Positions 22,053 to 34,597 of a DNA stretch of 64,000 nucleotides are shown here, in pieces. Position 1 is the first letter of the stretch; each line of letters begins with the position of its first letter. Made by a program: the position numbers and the translations under genes. Below the pieces are notes generated by a model that made no database searches, was not told the origin of the DNA, and saw only the letters and a list, made by a program, of their open reading frames with translations. Source of the stretch: Microbulbifer pacificus (GTDB lineage Bacteria > Pseudomonadota > Gammaproteobacteria > Pseudomonadales > Cellvibrionaceae); the NCBI RefSeq assembly GCF_033723955.1, contig NZ_CP137555.1:2844001-2908000 (forward strand), given 5' to 3'.

Positions 22053-22739
22053 TATACGGCTTCCTTGGTTGGTGTGTCGCTATCGCGCAAGAGGTGGAGG
22101 TGTATCCGCTGAGTATAGATCGGAGCTCGGTGTGAAAGTCTGGTGTTGGTTTGCCTGTAAGAACGTGGGACAGCAGTGCTCTTCTGGCTACTTGTTCTGC
22201 CTTGTAAAAGACTACCGGGCAAAATTCGCGGTGCTTGAAAGACAAGAATTTCCATTTTTTGGGAAGATGGGTGGTTGATGTTTGGTCAATTCGGCATTTG
22301 GATGCAGCAAATTCAATGAAATTTTAAATTTGGTTAAATATTTTCATTATTTGCAAATAATCAAGACGTTGTTTTCGGAGTTGGTTATAAAGGTAAAATT
22401 TCAGGTGTTTTTTTGTTGATTTTTAGTATGTGTATCTTTTGTTTTTCGGAAGATGCTGACACCCGACTTTATCGCACAGATCCTCCATGGATTCCTGTAA
22501 GTGCCTTGTAAGTTAATGTTTTTAAAGGATTTATTTTCATTATTCACGATTGCCGCCACATTTTCTTCCGCATTTGGCGCACATTTCAACACCCCGATGT
22601 GGCCAATTTGTGATCACCTGACTATTGAGGATGATGAGGTCCTGTTCGTTGATGTTTATGTGTTGGGAATATGGCCGCTTGGGGGTAGCCATATACCACT
22701 AACCCCATAAACAACGACGATCAAAGAGGGGGCTCCTAC
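22053..22739 (+). promoter_or_regulatory. Long AT-rich leader of the TonB-dependent receptor gene
   Basis: About 690 bp with no credible gene, much more AT-rich than its surroundings, placed before a large outer-membrane receptor. It contains a perfect 16-bp palindrome at 22346-22361 and ends in a strong GAGGGGG ribosome site before the ATG at 22740. Such length suggests multiple regulators or a long 5' untranslated RNA. Confidence 0.5.
22346..22361. promoter_or_regulatory. Perfect 16-bp palindrome, operator candidate
   Basis: ATTATTTGCAAATAAT is fully self-complementary and lies in an AT-rich block about 380 bp upstream of the receptor start. Its symmetry suits a dimeric repressor or activator. 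It does not match the FNR consensus, and no regulator gene is adjacent. Confidence 0.45.
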
Positions 22740-25601
22740 ATGAGTTCTACACGCAATCTGCGTCACAACCTTGCTAGAAGCGCATTGGCGCTTGCTATTG
22801 GTACAGCAGCTATCGCTGGTGCACCGGCGGTATTTGCTGACGATACTACTGGTACCATCCGTGGTGCCGTGATTGGTACCGAGGCCGGTTCCGTAATCAA
22901 ACTGACCGATATTGCTCGTGGTATTACCAAGGAAGTTACTGCCGATGCCGATGGCAGCTTCCGTTTCGGTAGCCTGAACCCGGGTAAGTACGAGCTTAAA
23001 GTATTTAAAAATGGCGAGCTGATCGACACTCAGCAGGCAGTAGTGGGCCTGGGTGCTACCACCACCATCTACATGGGCGATTCTTCCTCCGTAGAAGAAG
23101 TCATGGTTACCGGTGAGCGCATCGTTCAGGCGGACGTTGGTATTGCCGAGTCCGGCATGGTGATTTCCTCTGAACAGCTGAACGAGCTGCCGGTTGCCCG
23201 TGACCTGACTTCCGTTACCATGCTGGCACCGAGTGTGTCCCGTGGTGATAGCGCTTTCGGTAACAACGCGAGCTTTGCCGGTGCCTCCGTTGCAGAAAAC
23301 ACCAGTTTCATTAACGGCCTGAACACCACCAACTTCCGTAACGGTCTGGGTTTCTCCAAGGTTCCGTTTGAGTTCTACGACAACATTCAGGTGAAAACTG
23401 GCGGTTACTCTGCCAAGTTTGGTCGCTCCACCGGCGGTGTAATGAACGCCACCACCAAGAGCGGTACCAATGAATTCAAGTTCGGTTCCAGCTTCTACTA
23501 CAACCAGGATATCGACACCTCTCCGAACACTTACACCGCTGACAACGATAAAGATGTCAACGACGATACTGAAGCGAATATCTACGCATCTGGCGCGCTG
23601 ATCGAAGACAAGTTGTTCTTCTACGGCCTGTACAGCAACACTGTAGATAATTCCGAGTACTACGGAATGCTCAGCGGCCTGGGTTATAAGTCCAAAACCA
23701 AAGCGGATTTCTGGGGCCTGAAGCTCGACGGCTTTATTACCGAAGACCACCGTGTTGAACTGACCGCGTTCAGCGATAAGCGTGATATCGTTGAGGGTAC
23801 CTATCGCTATGATTCCGACACGGAAACCGTAGGCGATTACCTGGGCGATAACGTATACAGCCGCGGCGGCCTCAACTGGATTGGAACCTATGTTGGTAAC
23901 CTTACCGACACCATGACCCTGTCTGTTTCCTACGGTGAAAACGAGCAGGATCGCACGTCCATTCCGGGTAACCCGGATTCTCCCTATGTGGCGATTTATC
24001 CTTCCTACGCGAACGTCGGTGAAGCGCTTGATCTGTCCATTGAGCAAGGCCTCGATAAGCGTGAAATGGCGCGTGTCGACTTCTCCTGGGACCTGAACGA
24101 CCACTTTGTAGAAGTTGGTCTGGACCGTGAGTTGAACTCCTCTGAAGCCGACACCAGCTATGCCGGCAATTCATACTGGCTGCTGATCCCTGTATCAGAC
24201 CCCTATGTACGCCAGCGTATCTACCATGCGGATGGTAGCTTCGAGGTTGAATCCAACGCTTTCTATCTGCAGGACACCTGGCAGGTTACCGACGGCCTTG
24301 AAGTTCAGGTCGGCCTGCGTAATGAAACCTTCACAAACAAGAACGTAGAAGGTGTTCCCTTTATCGAAGTGGACAATCAGTGGGCGCCGCGTCTGGCTGT
24401 TTCCTGGGATCCCACCGGTGCTGGCAACCAGAAGATCTTTGCTAACTGGGGTATGTACTACCTGCCGATCGCGTCCAACACTAACGTGCGTATGGCCGGT
24501 AACGAACTCTACTCCTACGAGTATTTCGAGTGGGACGGTGAGAGCCTGAATGCTGATGGCAGTCCGGTTATTGGTGATTCTCTGGGTGGTGGCTACTATG
24601 CCGATGGCAGCGTTGCCGATACCCGCTCCTTGGTGGACACCAACATCGAGCCGATGTACCAGTCTGAATTCATTCTCGGTTACCAGTTCTCACTGGATAA
24701 CGGTATGGAATTCGGGGTTAAGGGTATGTACCGCAACCTGGAAACTTCCATCGAGGACGTGGCAATCGATGCAGCTGTGATCGATTACTACAACTCTAAC
24801 GGTACTTGGGACGCCTCCAAGGTGGGCGGTGACAGTGTGGAGGACGTATTCAGCGGTTTCCACCAGTACGTGCTGACCAACCCTGGCAATGATATGAATG
24901 TCTATGTCTCGGAAATGGACGAGTACATTAGCCTGACTGCGGATCAGCTGCGCTACCCGGAAGCCAAGCGTCAGTATGGCGCGGTTGAATTTACCTTCGC
25001 GCGTCCTTTCGATGGCAAGTGGGGTATGAACGCTTCCTACACCTGGGGCCACAGCTGGGGTAACAACGAAGGTTACGTGCGTTCCGACAACGGTCAGGAC
25101 GATGCTGGTTTGACCACCAACTTCGACCAGCCGGGACTGCTGGATGGCGGTTACGGTAGCTTGCCGAACGACCGTCGCCACACCATCAAGGCATACGGTA
25201 ACTACGCGTTCGACATGGGTCTGCGCCTCGGCGCCAACTTCATGTGGCAGACTGGTCGTCCGAAGAACTGCTTCGGTATCCACCCGACTGACGAATTCGC
25301 TCAGGCGTATGACGACGAGTCTTTCTACTGCATGGGTGAGTTGAACCCGCGCGGTAGCCTGGGCCGTACCGATAACGTCTGGAACTTGGACCTGAACGCC
25401 CAGTACCCACTGGAGTTTGCTAATGGTCAGCGTGTAATGCTGTCTATGGACGTGTTCAACCTGTTTAACAGCGACGCCGTGACCGAGGTGCAGGAAAGTG
25501 GTGAGCGTGTGCAGGGTGAAGCCTACCAGTACTATGGTGAGCCGACCTCCTACCAGTCTCCGCGTGCGGTTCGCTTCGGCATTCGCTACGACTTCAACTG
25601 A
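22740..25601 (+). CDS. Oar-like TonB-dependent receptor
   Basis: A 953-residue outer-membrane receptor. Signal peptide (to about AVFADD), a carboxypeptidase-regulatory-like beta-sandwich (about 30-115, TGTIRGAVIGTEAGS to GLGATTTIY), a TonB-box-like VEEVMVTGERI, a plug domain, and a long barrel ending in VRFGIRYDFN. The N-terminal sandwich plus Oar-like barrel is typical of receptors that take up oligosaccharides or peptides in polysaccharide-degrading marine bacteria. It lacks FRAP/NPDL heme motifs. Codon use is unusually even and biased, as in strongly expressed genes. Substrate is unknown; the starch cluster lies 3 kb downstream but separated by ettA and another gene. Confidence 0.88.
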   Translation: MSSTRNLRHNLARSALALAIGTAAIAGAPAVFADDTTGTIRGAVIGTEAGSVIKLTDIARGITKEVTADADGSFRFGSLNPGKYELKVFKNGELIDTQQAVVGLGATTTIYMGDSSSVEEVMVTGERIVQADVGIAESGMVISSEQLNELPVARDLTSVTMLAPSVSRGDSAFGNNASFAGASVAENTSFINGLNTTNFRNGLGFSKVPFEFYDNIQVKTGGYSAKFGRSTGGVMNATTKSGTNEFKFGSSFYYNQDIDTSPNTYTADNDKDVNDDTEANIYASGALIEDKLFFYGLYSNTVDNSEYYGMLSGLGYKSKTKADFWGLKLDGFITEDHRVELTAFSDKRDIVEGTYRYDSDTETVGDYLGDNVYSRGGLNWIGTYVGNLTDTMTLSVSYGENEQDRTSIPGNPDSPYVAIYPSYANVGEALDLSIEQGLDKREMARVDFSWDLNDHFVEVGLDRELNSSEADTSYAGNSYWLLIPVSDPYVRQRIYHADGSFEVESNAFYLQDTWQVTDGLEVQVGLRNETFTNKNVEGVPFIEVDNQWAPRLAVSWDPTGAGNQKIFANWGMYYLPIASNTNVRMAGNELYSYEYFEWDGESLNADGSPVIGDSLGGGYYADGSVADTRSLVDTNIEPMYQSEFILGYQFSLDNGMEFGVKGMYRNLETSIEDVAIDAAVIDYYNSNGTWDASKVGGDSVEDVFSGFHQYVLTNPGNDMNVYVSEMDEYISLTADQLRYPEAKRQYGAVEFTFARPFDGKWGMNASYTWGHSWGNNEGYVRSDNGQDDAGLTTNFDQPGLLDGGYGSLPNDRRHTIKAYGNYAFDMGLRLGANFMWQTGRPKNCFGIHPTDEFAQAYDDESFYCMGELNPRGSLGRTDNVWNLDLNAQYPLEFANGQRVMLSMDVFNLFNSDAVTEVQESGERVQGEAYQYYGEPTSYQSPRAVRFGIRYDFN

Positions 25602-25675
25602 TCTGATTAGTTGAAATAAAACGACAAACCAAAGGGGTGGCCCTAGGGCCATCCAATTGGAAACTCTCTTGCTTG

Positions 25676-25702
25676 AGCCAGTCCTTTGGGACTGGCTTTT
25701 TT
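25676..25702 (+). terminator. Terminator after the TonB-dependent receptor
   Basis: AGCCAGTCC stem, TTT loop, GGGACTGGCT stem and a T run. Confidence 0.9.
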
Positions 25703-25726
25703 ATTGCCGGAAATTAAGCCAGCAAC

Positions 25727-25755
25727 AAAAAAGCCCGCAAAATGCGGGCCCTTTT
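25727..25755 (-). terminator. Terminator after ettA
   Basis: Read on the minus strand: GGGCCCGCA and TGCGGGC arms followed by a run of six T. It faces the receptor terminator 25 bp away. Confidence 0.85.
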
Positions 25756-25772
25756 ATTTCCACTAAAGCCAA

Positions 25773-27437
25773 TCAGGTCTTCAGTTTCTTGTACTGCATT
25801 CGATGCGGCGTGGCATTGTCGCCGTTGCGCTTCACGAAATCCTCGTGGTACTCGGTGTAGTTACCTTCGAAGAACACCACGTTGCTGTCGCCCTCGTAGG
25901 CCAGGATGTGGGTCGCCACACGGTCCAGGAACCAGCGGTCGTGCGAGATCACCATGGCACAGCCGGGGAAGCTCAGCAGGGCTTCTTCCAGTGCGCGCAG
26001 GGTTTCGATGTCCAGGTCGTTGGACGGTTCGTCCAGCAGCAGCACGTTGGCGCCCTGTTTCAGGGTGTACGCCAGGTGTAGGCGGCCGCGCTCACCACCG
26101 GACAGCTCGCCCACGCGCTTCTGCTGATCACTGCCCTTGAAGTTGAAGCGGCCGATGTAGTTGCGCGATCCCACTTCGTAGTTGTTGATCTTGAGAATAT
26201 CGTGGCCGTCTGAAATGCATTCCCACACGGTCTTGTTGTTGTCCAGGTTTTCGCGGCTCTGGTCGACGCTGGCGATCTGCACGGTTTCACCGATTTTGAT
26301 CTCACCGGAATCCGGCTGCTCTTTGCCGTTGATCATGCGGAACAGGGTGGACTTACCGGCGCCGTTACCGCCGACGATTCCCACGATCGCGCCCTTGGGT
26401 ACACGGAACGACAGGTCGTCGATCAGCAGGCGATCACCGAATCCCTTGCTGACGTGATTGAACTCAATCACGTTGTCGCCCAGGCGCTCGCCCGGCGGAA
26501 TGTAGATTTCATTGGTCTCGTTGCGGGCCTGGAATTCCTGGGACTGCATCTCCTCCAGACGGGCGAGACGGGCCTTGCTCTTGGACTGGCGGCCTTTCGG
26601 GTTCTGGCGGGCCCATTCCAGTTCTTTCTGCATGGCCTTGGCACGAGCCTGTTCGCCTTTCTGCTCCTGCTCCAGGCGCTTCTCTTTCTGCTCCAGCCAG
26701 GTGGTGTAGTTGCCTTCCCACGGAATACCGTAGCCGCGGTCCAGTTCCAGAATCCAGCCGGCGACATTGTCGAGGAAGTAGCGGTCGTGGGTAATCGCAA
26801 CCACGGTGCCGTCGAAGTCGTGCAGGAAGCGCTCCAGCCAGTAGACGGACTCGGCGTCCAGGTGGTTGGTGGGCTCGTCCAGCAGCAGCATATCCGGGCG
26901 GGACAGCAGCAGGCGGCACAGGGCCACACGGCGCTTCTCGCCACCGGACAGGTTGTTCACATCCGCATCCCACGGCGGCAGGCGCAGGGCGTCGGCGGCG
27001 ACTTCGAGACGGTGCTCAAGGTTGTGTGCATCCCAGGCCTGGATGATGTCTTCAAATTTCTGCTGTTTTTTCGCCAGTGCGTCGAAATCCGCGTCGGGCT
27101 CGGCGTAGTCGGCGTAGACCTGTTCCAGGCCGGCGAGGGCATCGATGGCCTCGCGCACGCCGTCTTCCACGTTGCCGCGCACATTTTTGGCGGGATCCAG
27201 CTGCGGCTCCTGGGGCAGGTAGCCGACCTTGATACCGGGCATGGCGCGGGCTTCGCCGTTATAGTCCTGATCCACGCCGGCCATGATTCGCAGCAGGGTG
27301 GATTTACCGGCGCCGTTCAAACCCAGCACGCCGATTTTGGCGCCGGGGAAGAAGGACAGGGAAATATCTTTCAGAATTTCGCGCTTGGGAGGAACAACCT
27401 TGCCCACGCGGTTCATTGTATAGACGTACTCAGCCAT
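25773..27437 (-). CDS. ettA: Energy-dependent translational throttle protein EttA (ABC-F)
   Basis: A 554-residue soluble ABC-F ATPase that binds the ribosomal E site and links translation to the ATP/ADP ratio. Two ATPase domains: Walker A GLNGAGKST and GGNGAGKST, signatures LSGGEKRRVALCRLL and LSGGERGRLHLAYTL, Walker B LLLDEPTNHLD and LLLDEPSNDLD, with the arm and linker between (about residues 240-310). The start at 27437 (MAEYVYTMNRVGKVVPPKR) gives almost exactly the length of E. coli EttA; the frame extends upstream to 27524 without support. It is divergent from the acyl-CoA hydrolase gene, with repeat copy A between them. Confidence 0.96.
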   Translation of the reverse strand: MAEYVYTMNRVGKVVPPKREILKDISLSFFPGAKIGVLGLNGAGKSTLLRIMAGVDQDYNGEARAMPGIKVGYLPQEPQLDPAKNVRGNVEDGVREAIDALAGLEQVYADYAEPDADFDALAKKQQKFEDIIQAWDAHNLEHRLEVAADALRLPPWDADVNNLSGGEKRRVALCRLLLSRPDMLLLDEPTNHLDAESVYWLERFLHDFDGTVVAITHDRYFLDNVAGWILELDRGYGIPWEGNYTTWLEQKEKRLEQEQKGEQARAKAMQKELEWARQNPKGRQSKSKARLARLEEMQSQEFQARNETNEIYIPPGERLGDNVIEFNHVSKGFGDRLLIDDLSFRVPKGAIVGIVGGNGAGKSTLFRMINGKEQPDSGEIKIGETVQIASVDQSRENLDNNKTVWECISDGHDILKINNYEVGSRNYIGRFNFKGSDQQKRVGELSGGERGRLHLAYTLKQGANVLLLDEPSNDLDIETLRALEEALLSFPGCAMVISHDRWFLDRVATHILAYEGDSNVVFFEGNYTEYHEDFVKRNGDNATPHRMQYKKLKT

Positions 27438-27560
27438 TAGAGCTCGATTCCACTCGGTCAGAATTTGGGCGCAAGTTAGCAGTTTGTTGGAAAACTTCAA
27501 CCTACTGGTTTGGGTTAGCCCCATAGCTGCGAAGCTACGAAGTGATTAACTAGATGCGAA

Positions 27561-27672
27561 GGCGGGGTGCCGGGTAGAGGTTTTCAAAAGCGTCGGCGAC
27601 AGGGACGTCGCCGACGCAGCTTACATGGATGTACTTGCAGCGGTTTTGAAAACCTCTACCCGGTGCTCCGCC
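27561..27672 (+). repeat. Structured intergenic repeat, copy A
   Basis: A 112-bp inverted-repeat element. The outer stem pairs CCGGGTAGAGGTTTTCA (from 27570) with TGAAAACCTCTACCCGG (to 27663), extended by GGCGG/CCGCC. Inside are hairpin 1 (GCGTCGGCGAC with GTCGCCGACGC, AGGGAC-type loop) and hairpin 2 (TACAT GG ATGTA) followed by the constant TTGCAGCGG. It belongs to the same family as 40108, 54058 and 57795. It sits in the divergent gap between ettA and the acyl-CoA hydrolase. The plus-strand frame is open and Arg-rich, but this is likely a by-product of the base composition. Confidence 0.88.
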
Positions 27673-27798
27673 GCCACCGGGTCTGCGAAAGAACATACCA
27701 CCGTGCTACCAAAAGCCTAAGGAGGAAAGAAGGAGGTAATGCCACCACCAGCCCATCTATGTTTAACTTTGCCCCAAACCAGACAACCGGGAACCAGT

Positions 27799-28902
27799 AT
27801 GACCCAGGAATCACCCGTCATCGTCGAACGCCAGGGTGCGCTCGGCAAATTGACGCTCAATCTGCCGAAAGCCCTCAATGCCCTCAACCTCGACATGATT
27901 GACCTCATGGCCGCACAACTGGATGAGTGGGAGAGCGACGACAGTCTCGCCTGCATCTGGATCGAAGGTGCCGGTGACAAGGCCCTGTGCGCCGGTGGCG
28001 ATGTGGTGGCATTGCACAGGGAGTCCGGCAGCTATGGCGACGACAAGGCCGGCCAGTTCGTCGAAGACTTCTTCACCCGCGAATACCGCCTCGACTATCG
28101 CATCCACACCTATCCCAAACCCATCGTGGTCTGGGGCAGCGGCATCGTTATGGGCGGCGGTATCGGCATCATGAGCGGCGCCAGCCACCGCATCGTCACC
28201 GAAACCACCCGCATGGCCATGCCGGAAATCTCCATCGGCCTGTTCCCCGATGTGGGTGGCAGCTGGTTCCTGAACCGCATGCCCGGGCGCACCGGCCTGT
28301 TCCTCGGCCTCACCGGCGCCCAGTTCAACGGCACGGATGCGCTTTACTGCGGTATGGCCGATCGCCTGTTGCCTAGCGAAAGCAAAGACCTGTTGCTGAA
28401 TGGCCTCGCCGCACTCGACTTCACCACAGATCCAGCGCAGAACCACGTGCTGGTCAGCAAACAGGTCCAGTCCCTGGAGCTTGCCGCAGATGCACAGCCC
28501 GCACCGAACTTGCGCACCCATTACGACGTGATCCAGGAACTGACCGACGGTGCCACCTTGCCGGAGGTTTACCGGGCGATCGCCGCGTACAGCGGCGACG
28601 ATAAGTGGCTGCAGCGCGCCTCCGCCACCATGCAAGCGGGTTGCCCGCTGACCGCGTGGATTGTGTGGGAGCAGTTGCGCCGCGGCCGGCACATGTCGCT
28701 CGCGCAGGTTCTGCAGATGGAGCTGGCGCTGGCGGTGAACATGTGCAGCAGCGGCCAGGTAAAAGAAGGTGTGCGCGCACTGTTGATCGACAAAGACCGG
28801 AACCCCCGCTGGCAACCGGCGACGCTGGAAGAGGTTACCTGGGAGCAGGTTGAGCGCTGCTTCAAATCACCCTGGTCAGAAAGTCCCCTTGAGGATTTGT
28901 AA
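27799..28902 (+). CDS. 3-hydroxyisobutyryl-CoA hydrolase (enoyl-CoA hydratase/isomerase family)
   Basis: A 367-residue crotonase-fold protein of the ECH_2 group. The oxyanion-hole blocks are GDKALCAGGDV and VWGSGIVMGGGIGIMSGASHR; MPEISIGLFPDVGGSWFLNR carries the Glu and Asp typical of HIBYL-CoA hydrolases. It should cleave 3-hydroxyisobutyryl-CoA in valine breakdown, producing the substrate of MmsB, which is encoded at 34.6 kb. The start at 27799 (MTQESPVIVERQG) fits the family N-terminus; the frame continues upstream to 27739 without support. An enoyl-CoA hydratase role is the main alternative. Confidence 0.85.
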   Translation: MTQESPVIVERQGALGKLTLNLPKALNALNLDMIDLMAAQLDEWESDDSLACIWIEGAGDKALCAGGDVVALHRESGSYGDDKAGQFVEDFFTREYRLDYRIHTYPKPIVVWGSGIVMGGGIGIMSGASHRIVTETTRMAMPEISIGLFPDVGGSWFLNRMPGRTGLFLGLTGAQFNGTDALYCGMADRLLPSESKDLLLNGLAALDFTTDPAQNHVLVSKQVQSLELAADAQPAPNLRTHYDVIQELTDGATLPEVYRAIAAYSGDDKWLQRASATMQAGCPLTAWIVWEQLRRGRHMSLAQVLQMELALAVNMCSSGQVKEGVRALLIDKDRNPRWQPATLEEVTWEQVERCFKSPWSESPLEDL

Positions 28903-28916
28903 GCGCGGACGGTGAC

Positions 28917-28951
28917 ATAAAAAGCGCGGTACCTCTACGGAGATACCGCGC
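28917..28951 (-). terminator. Terminator of the pullulanase gene
   Basis: On the minus strand: TACCGCGC-type arms (GCGCGGTA with TACCGCGC, loop of about 13 bases) followed by TTTTTAT. It ends the leftward starch genes and lies just after the convergent hydrolase gene. Confidence 0.75.
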
Positions 28952-28970
28952 CAGAGGTTACCGCCGTTGC

Positions 28971-31481
28971 TTAATCGCGATAGAGCACGGTAACCGCCGT
29001 ACCCTCCGCCGCCACCGTGCCACTCACCACCCGGCCATTGCCGGCAGCGGGGTCGGATTTTTCCATCGCCACCTTCCACTCTCCCGCCGGCAGGTTGTAA
29101 GTGTAATTGTCGGCACTGTTGTAAATCACGATGACCTCGCCCCAGCTGTCGCCCACCGCCGCGCCGTCGATGTGATTGACCACCACGCCGTAGCGGGGCC
29201 GGTTGCTGGTCATGTGCTGGTCGATTTCATCCCAACTGGTCAGGCGGAACGCAGGATGTGCGCGGCGCAGGGCGATGACGTCCCGGTAGTAGGCGTAAAC
29301 ATCGGCGTTGTCGATCTTCCACTGCCAGTAGTACTGGTTGATCGCGTCGGGAGAATCGTAGCTGTTGTGGTCTTCCTGCTTGTCCCGCATCAGCTCGACG
29401 CCGCCGTGCAGAAACGGAATTCCCTGGCTTGTCAGTACGATGCCATTGGCAAACATCTGTATCCGGCGCAGGTAGCTGCTATCCCGGTTAACACCATTTA
29501 GGTCTGCCCACTGCAGTATCTTGTCACGCAGGGTCAGGTTGTCGTGGGCCGATACATAGTTGATGCTCTGTTCCGGGTCCATGGCAAACATCGGGTCCCA
29601 GGTGTCGATCGCCGTGTCCTTGTTTTTCGTGTAGCGGATGCCGCCACGACTACCGACTTCAATACGCCAGGTGTCGGGGCTGCTGTTCAAGGCGAAGCAG
29701 TCACCGGAATTGCAGCCACCGTTATCGTTCTGCCCCTTGATCGCCTCGCGGAATTTGGGGTTGAACACACCGGCGTGGGACTCATGAATACGACCGATGG
29801 TGCCCAGGCGCACGCGGTAGGGTTGGCGCGAGTCCGCGGCAAACCCGTTCCAAGGTTCGCCATAGATCAGCAGATTTCTATCCGGGAATTTGCCGTTGAG
29901 ATGATTGGCCCAATCTTCCACCTCGTCGTAATCGAAAATGCCGATCAGGTCGAAGCGGAAGCCATCAATGTTGAATTCATCCACCCAGTATTCCAGTGAG
30001 TCGCGGATCATGCGGCCGACCATCGGCACATTGGCGTCGATACTGTTGCCGGTGCCCGACAGGTCGGTGGGTGTGTAGTAGCTGCTGGAGATGGGCTCGA
30101 ATACGGATTTGGCGTAGGTGTGGTTGTACACCACGTCCATGATCACGCGGAGGCCTGCCTTGTGGAATGCATCCACCATCGACTTGAACTCGCGCACGCG
30201 ATTTTCATAGTCGTCAGGCGTCAATGAATAGCGTTCCTCCGGCACGTTAAAGTTGCGCGGGTCGTAGCCCCAGCTGTAGCAACTGGCGTCGGCGGGATCG
30301 GCGCAGGCGTTGAAGTCGTATACCGGCATTAACTGCACGTGGGTAACGCCCAGCTCCTTTAAGTGGTCGATACCTGTTTTTACACCATTAAACGTGGTGC
30401 CGGACTCCACCATGCCCATGAACTTGCCGCGTTTCTGCGAGGACACTCCGGACTCGGGGGCGATGGTAAAGTCGCGCACGTGCACCTCGTATATCACCGC
30501 ATCCTCGCGCTCTGCGAGAGAGGGACGTGCAGACCAGCCGCCTGGCAGGTCGGTGCTGTCGAGATCCATCACGATATTGTTGTCGGTATTCGGCTCCACC
30601 ATCCTGCCGTAAGGGTCGCGAACCGCGACGCCGTTGACGACAAAGTAGTAGGGCTTCAATTTCCAGTCACCGCTGACCGTCACCGAGTAGACATCGGTGA
30701 GTCCATTGGCATCTGCCACTTTGCCCATCGGGTAATTTTGCCCATCCAGTACCAGTTGCACGTTGGCGTGATCCGGGGACCAGAGAGAGAAAGTGGTTTC
30801 CGTCGGTGAATACAGTGCGCCCAGCTCCTGCGGGTTACTGCCGCAGTTTTCCGTGCAGGCCACCGGTTCCAGGGTGTAACCCAGGGTCGCATCGTTGACC
30901 GTCAACAGATAGTTGCCCGTCGCGCTGGTATAGATATCGCTACCGGCCTGCTCCAGCACGCCGTCGCTGTTGTTATCGCCGTAGTTCTGGCTCCAGTCCC
31001 CGTATACATCCAGCTTGAAACGCTGGTTGGCCTGGCCGTCCAAACTGACCTGCAACTGCCATATGTTGTCATCGACCAGTTCCATTGCACTGGTGCCCCA
31101 GCCGTTGGGGGTGCCACGAAAAGACAAACTCGGGAAGTTGCTGTCGGGGCCTGCGGGATTGTCCCCACCACAGCTGGCCACCTCGGTGACCTGGATGGTT
31201 TTGCTGTCGCTGTAAAAAGTGATGTCGTAATTCTTGTTCGCCGCGACGGTGTAATCGGAAGCGGGGTAGGCCTCCTGCCAGTTGGCATAGCGGTCTATCT
31301 TGAAGCGTGGGCCGCCGCTGGCGTCGCCTCCGGAAAACTGCTGGCAGGTTTTATATTGTGTGCCACCGACAAAGGACAGGGCTTCGGCGGACCAGCTGTT
31401 GGGGGTGCCGCGGAAATGCCAGTCGGCGCTGGCGTTTGCACTGGCAAGCAGCAGTGCGGTAACAATCAGTTTTGTTTTCAT
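28971..31481 (-). CDS. Secreted type I pullulanase-like GH13 enzyme with two N-terminal modules
   Basis: An 836-residue starch-debranching enzyme. After a signal peptide (1-19) come two related beta modules (about 20-104 and 116-206; WHFRGTPNSWSAEAL and LSFRGTPNGWGTSAM), a CBM48-type domain (about 220-305), and the GH13 barrel with the pullulanase motif YSWGYDPRNFNVPE. Catalytic residues are D511 (GFRFDLIG), E542 (LIYGEPWNG) and D647 (SAHDN). It should cut alpha-1,6 branches of pullulan, glycogen or starch outside the cell. The start at 31481 was chosen because a signal peptide begins there; an upstream Arg-rich extension is unlikely. It follows the alpha-amylase gene by 72 bp on the same strand, so the two are probably co-transcribed. 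Confidence 0.9.
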   Translation of the reverse strand: MKTKLIVTALLLASANASADWHFRGTPNSWSAEALSFVGGTQYKTCQQFSGGDASGGPRFKIDRYANWQEAYPASDYTVAANKNYDITFYSDSKTIQVTEVASCGGDNPAGPDSNFPSLSFRGTPNGWGTSAMELVDDNIWQLQVSLDGQANQRFKLDVYGDWSQNYGDNNSDGVLEQAGSDIYTSATGNYLLTVNDATLGYTLEPVACTENCGSNPQELGALYSPTETTFSLWSPDHANVQLVLDGQNYPMGKVADANGLTDVYSVTVSGDWKLKPYYFVVNGVAVRDPYGRMVEPNTDNNIVMDLDSTDLPGGWSARPSLAEREDAVIYEVHVRDFTIAPESGVSSQKRGKFMGMVESGTTFNGVKTGIDHLKELGVTHVQLMPVYDFNACADPADASCYSWGYDPRNFNVPEERYSLTPDDYENRVREFKSMVDAFHKAGLRVIMDVVYNHTYAKSVFEPISSSYYTPTDLSGTGNSIDANVPMVGRMIRDSLEYWVDEFNIDGFRFDLIGIFDYDEVEDWANHLNGKFPDRNLLIYGEPWNGFAADSRQPYRVRLGTIGRIHESHAGVFNPKFREAIKGQNDNGGCNSGDCFALNSSPDTWRIEVGSRGGIRYTKNKDTAIDTWDPMFAMDPEQSINYVSAHDNLTLRDKILQWADLNGVNRDSSYLRRIQMFANGIVLTSQGIPFLHGGVELMRDKQEDHNSYDSPDAINQYYWQWKIDNADVYAYYRDVIALRRAHPAFRLTSWDEIDQHMTSNRPRYGVVVNHIDGAAVGDSWGEVIVIYNSADNYTYNLPAGEWKVAMEKSDPAAGNGRVVSGTVAAEGTAVTVLYRD

Positions 31482-31517
31482 CGCTGTTTTCACTTTTTGT
31501 TTTTTATGGAATGGAAG

Positions 31518-31537
31518 GCGCGGCCTGAGCCGCGCCC
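31518..31537 (-). other. Intercistronic GC hairpin between amylase and pullulanase genes
   Basis: GGCGCGGC pairs perfectly with GCCGCGCC around a 4-base loop. No T run follows directly on the minus strand, so it is more likely an mRNA stabiliser or attenuator than a full terminator. Confidence 0.55.
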
Positions 31538-31553
31538 TCAAGTGAAATGGTGA

Positions 31554-34322
<2,769 letters not shown>

Positions 34323-34597
34323 CGCTGGGTACCGTTATTTTTTATTGGATTTATCGGCCGATTGTCACGATACCGCTGTGGCTTTGACGGCTTTTATCTA
34401 GCGTCACCAGACTAGGGCTGCGTGGCAAAACTGCGCATCCTCCCCCACCGGGGCGTAGCGAAAACCGATGACAATCTGGCGTGGATGAGCAATTTGAGTA
34501 AGATGGTGGCTACCCCAAGTCCAAAATAGGAATTGGCCAACGCCATTTTGTGATGGGGTTCACGGAGCGTGTATAAAAAATAATAAAGGTAGTTCTT
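34323..34597. promoter_or_regulatory. Divergent promoter region between amylase and mmsB
   Basis: About 275 bp with no gene. It must hold the promoter for the leftward starch operon and the rightward mmsB. I see no strong palindrome or known operator in it. Confidence 0.4.
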
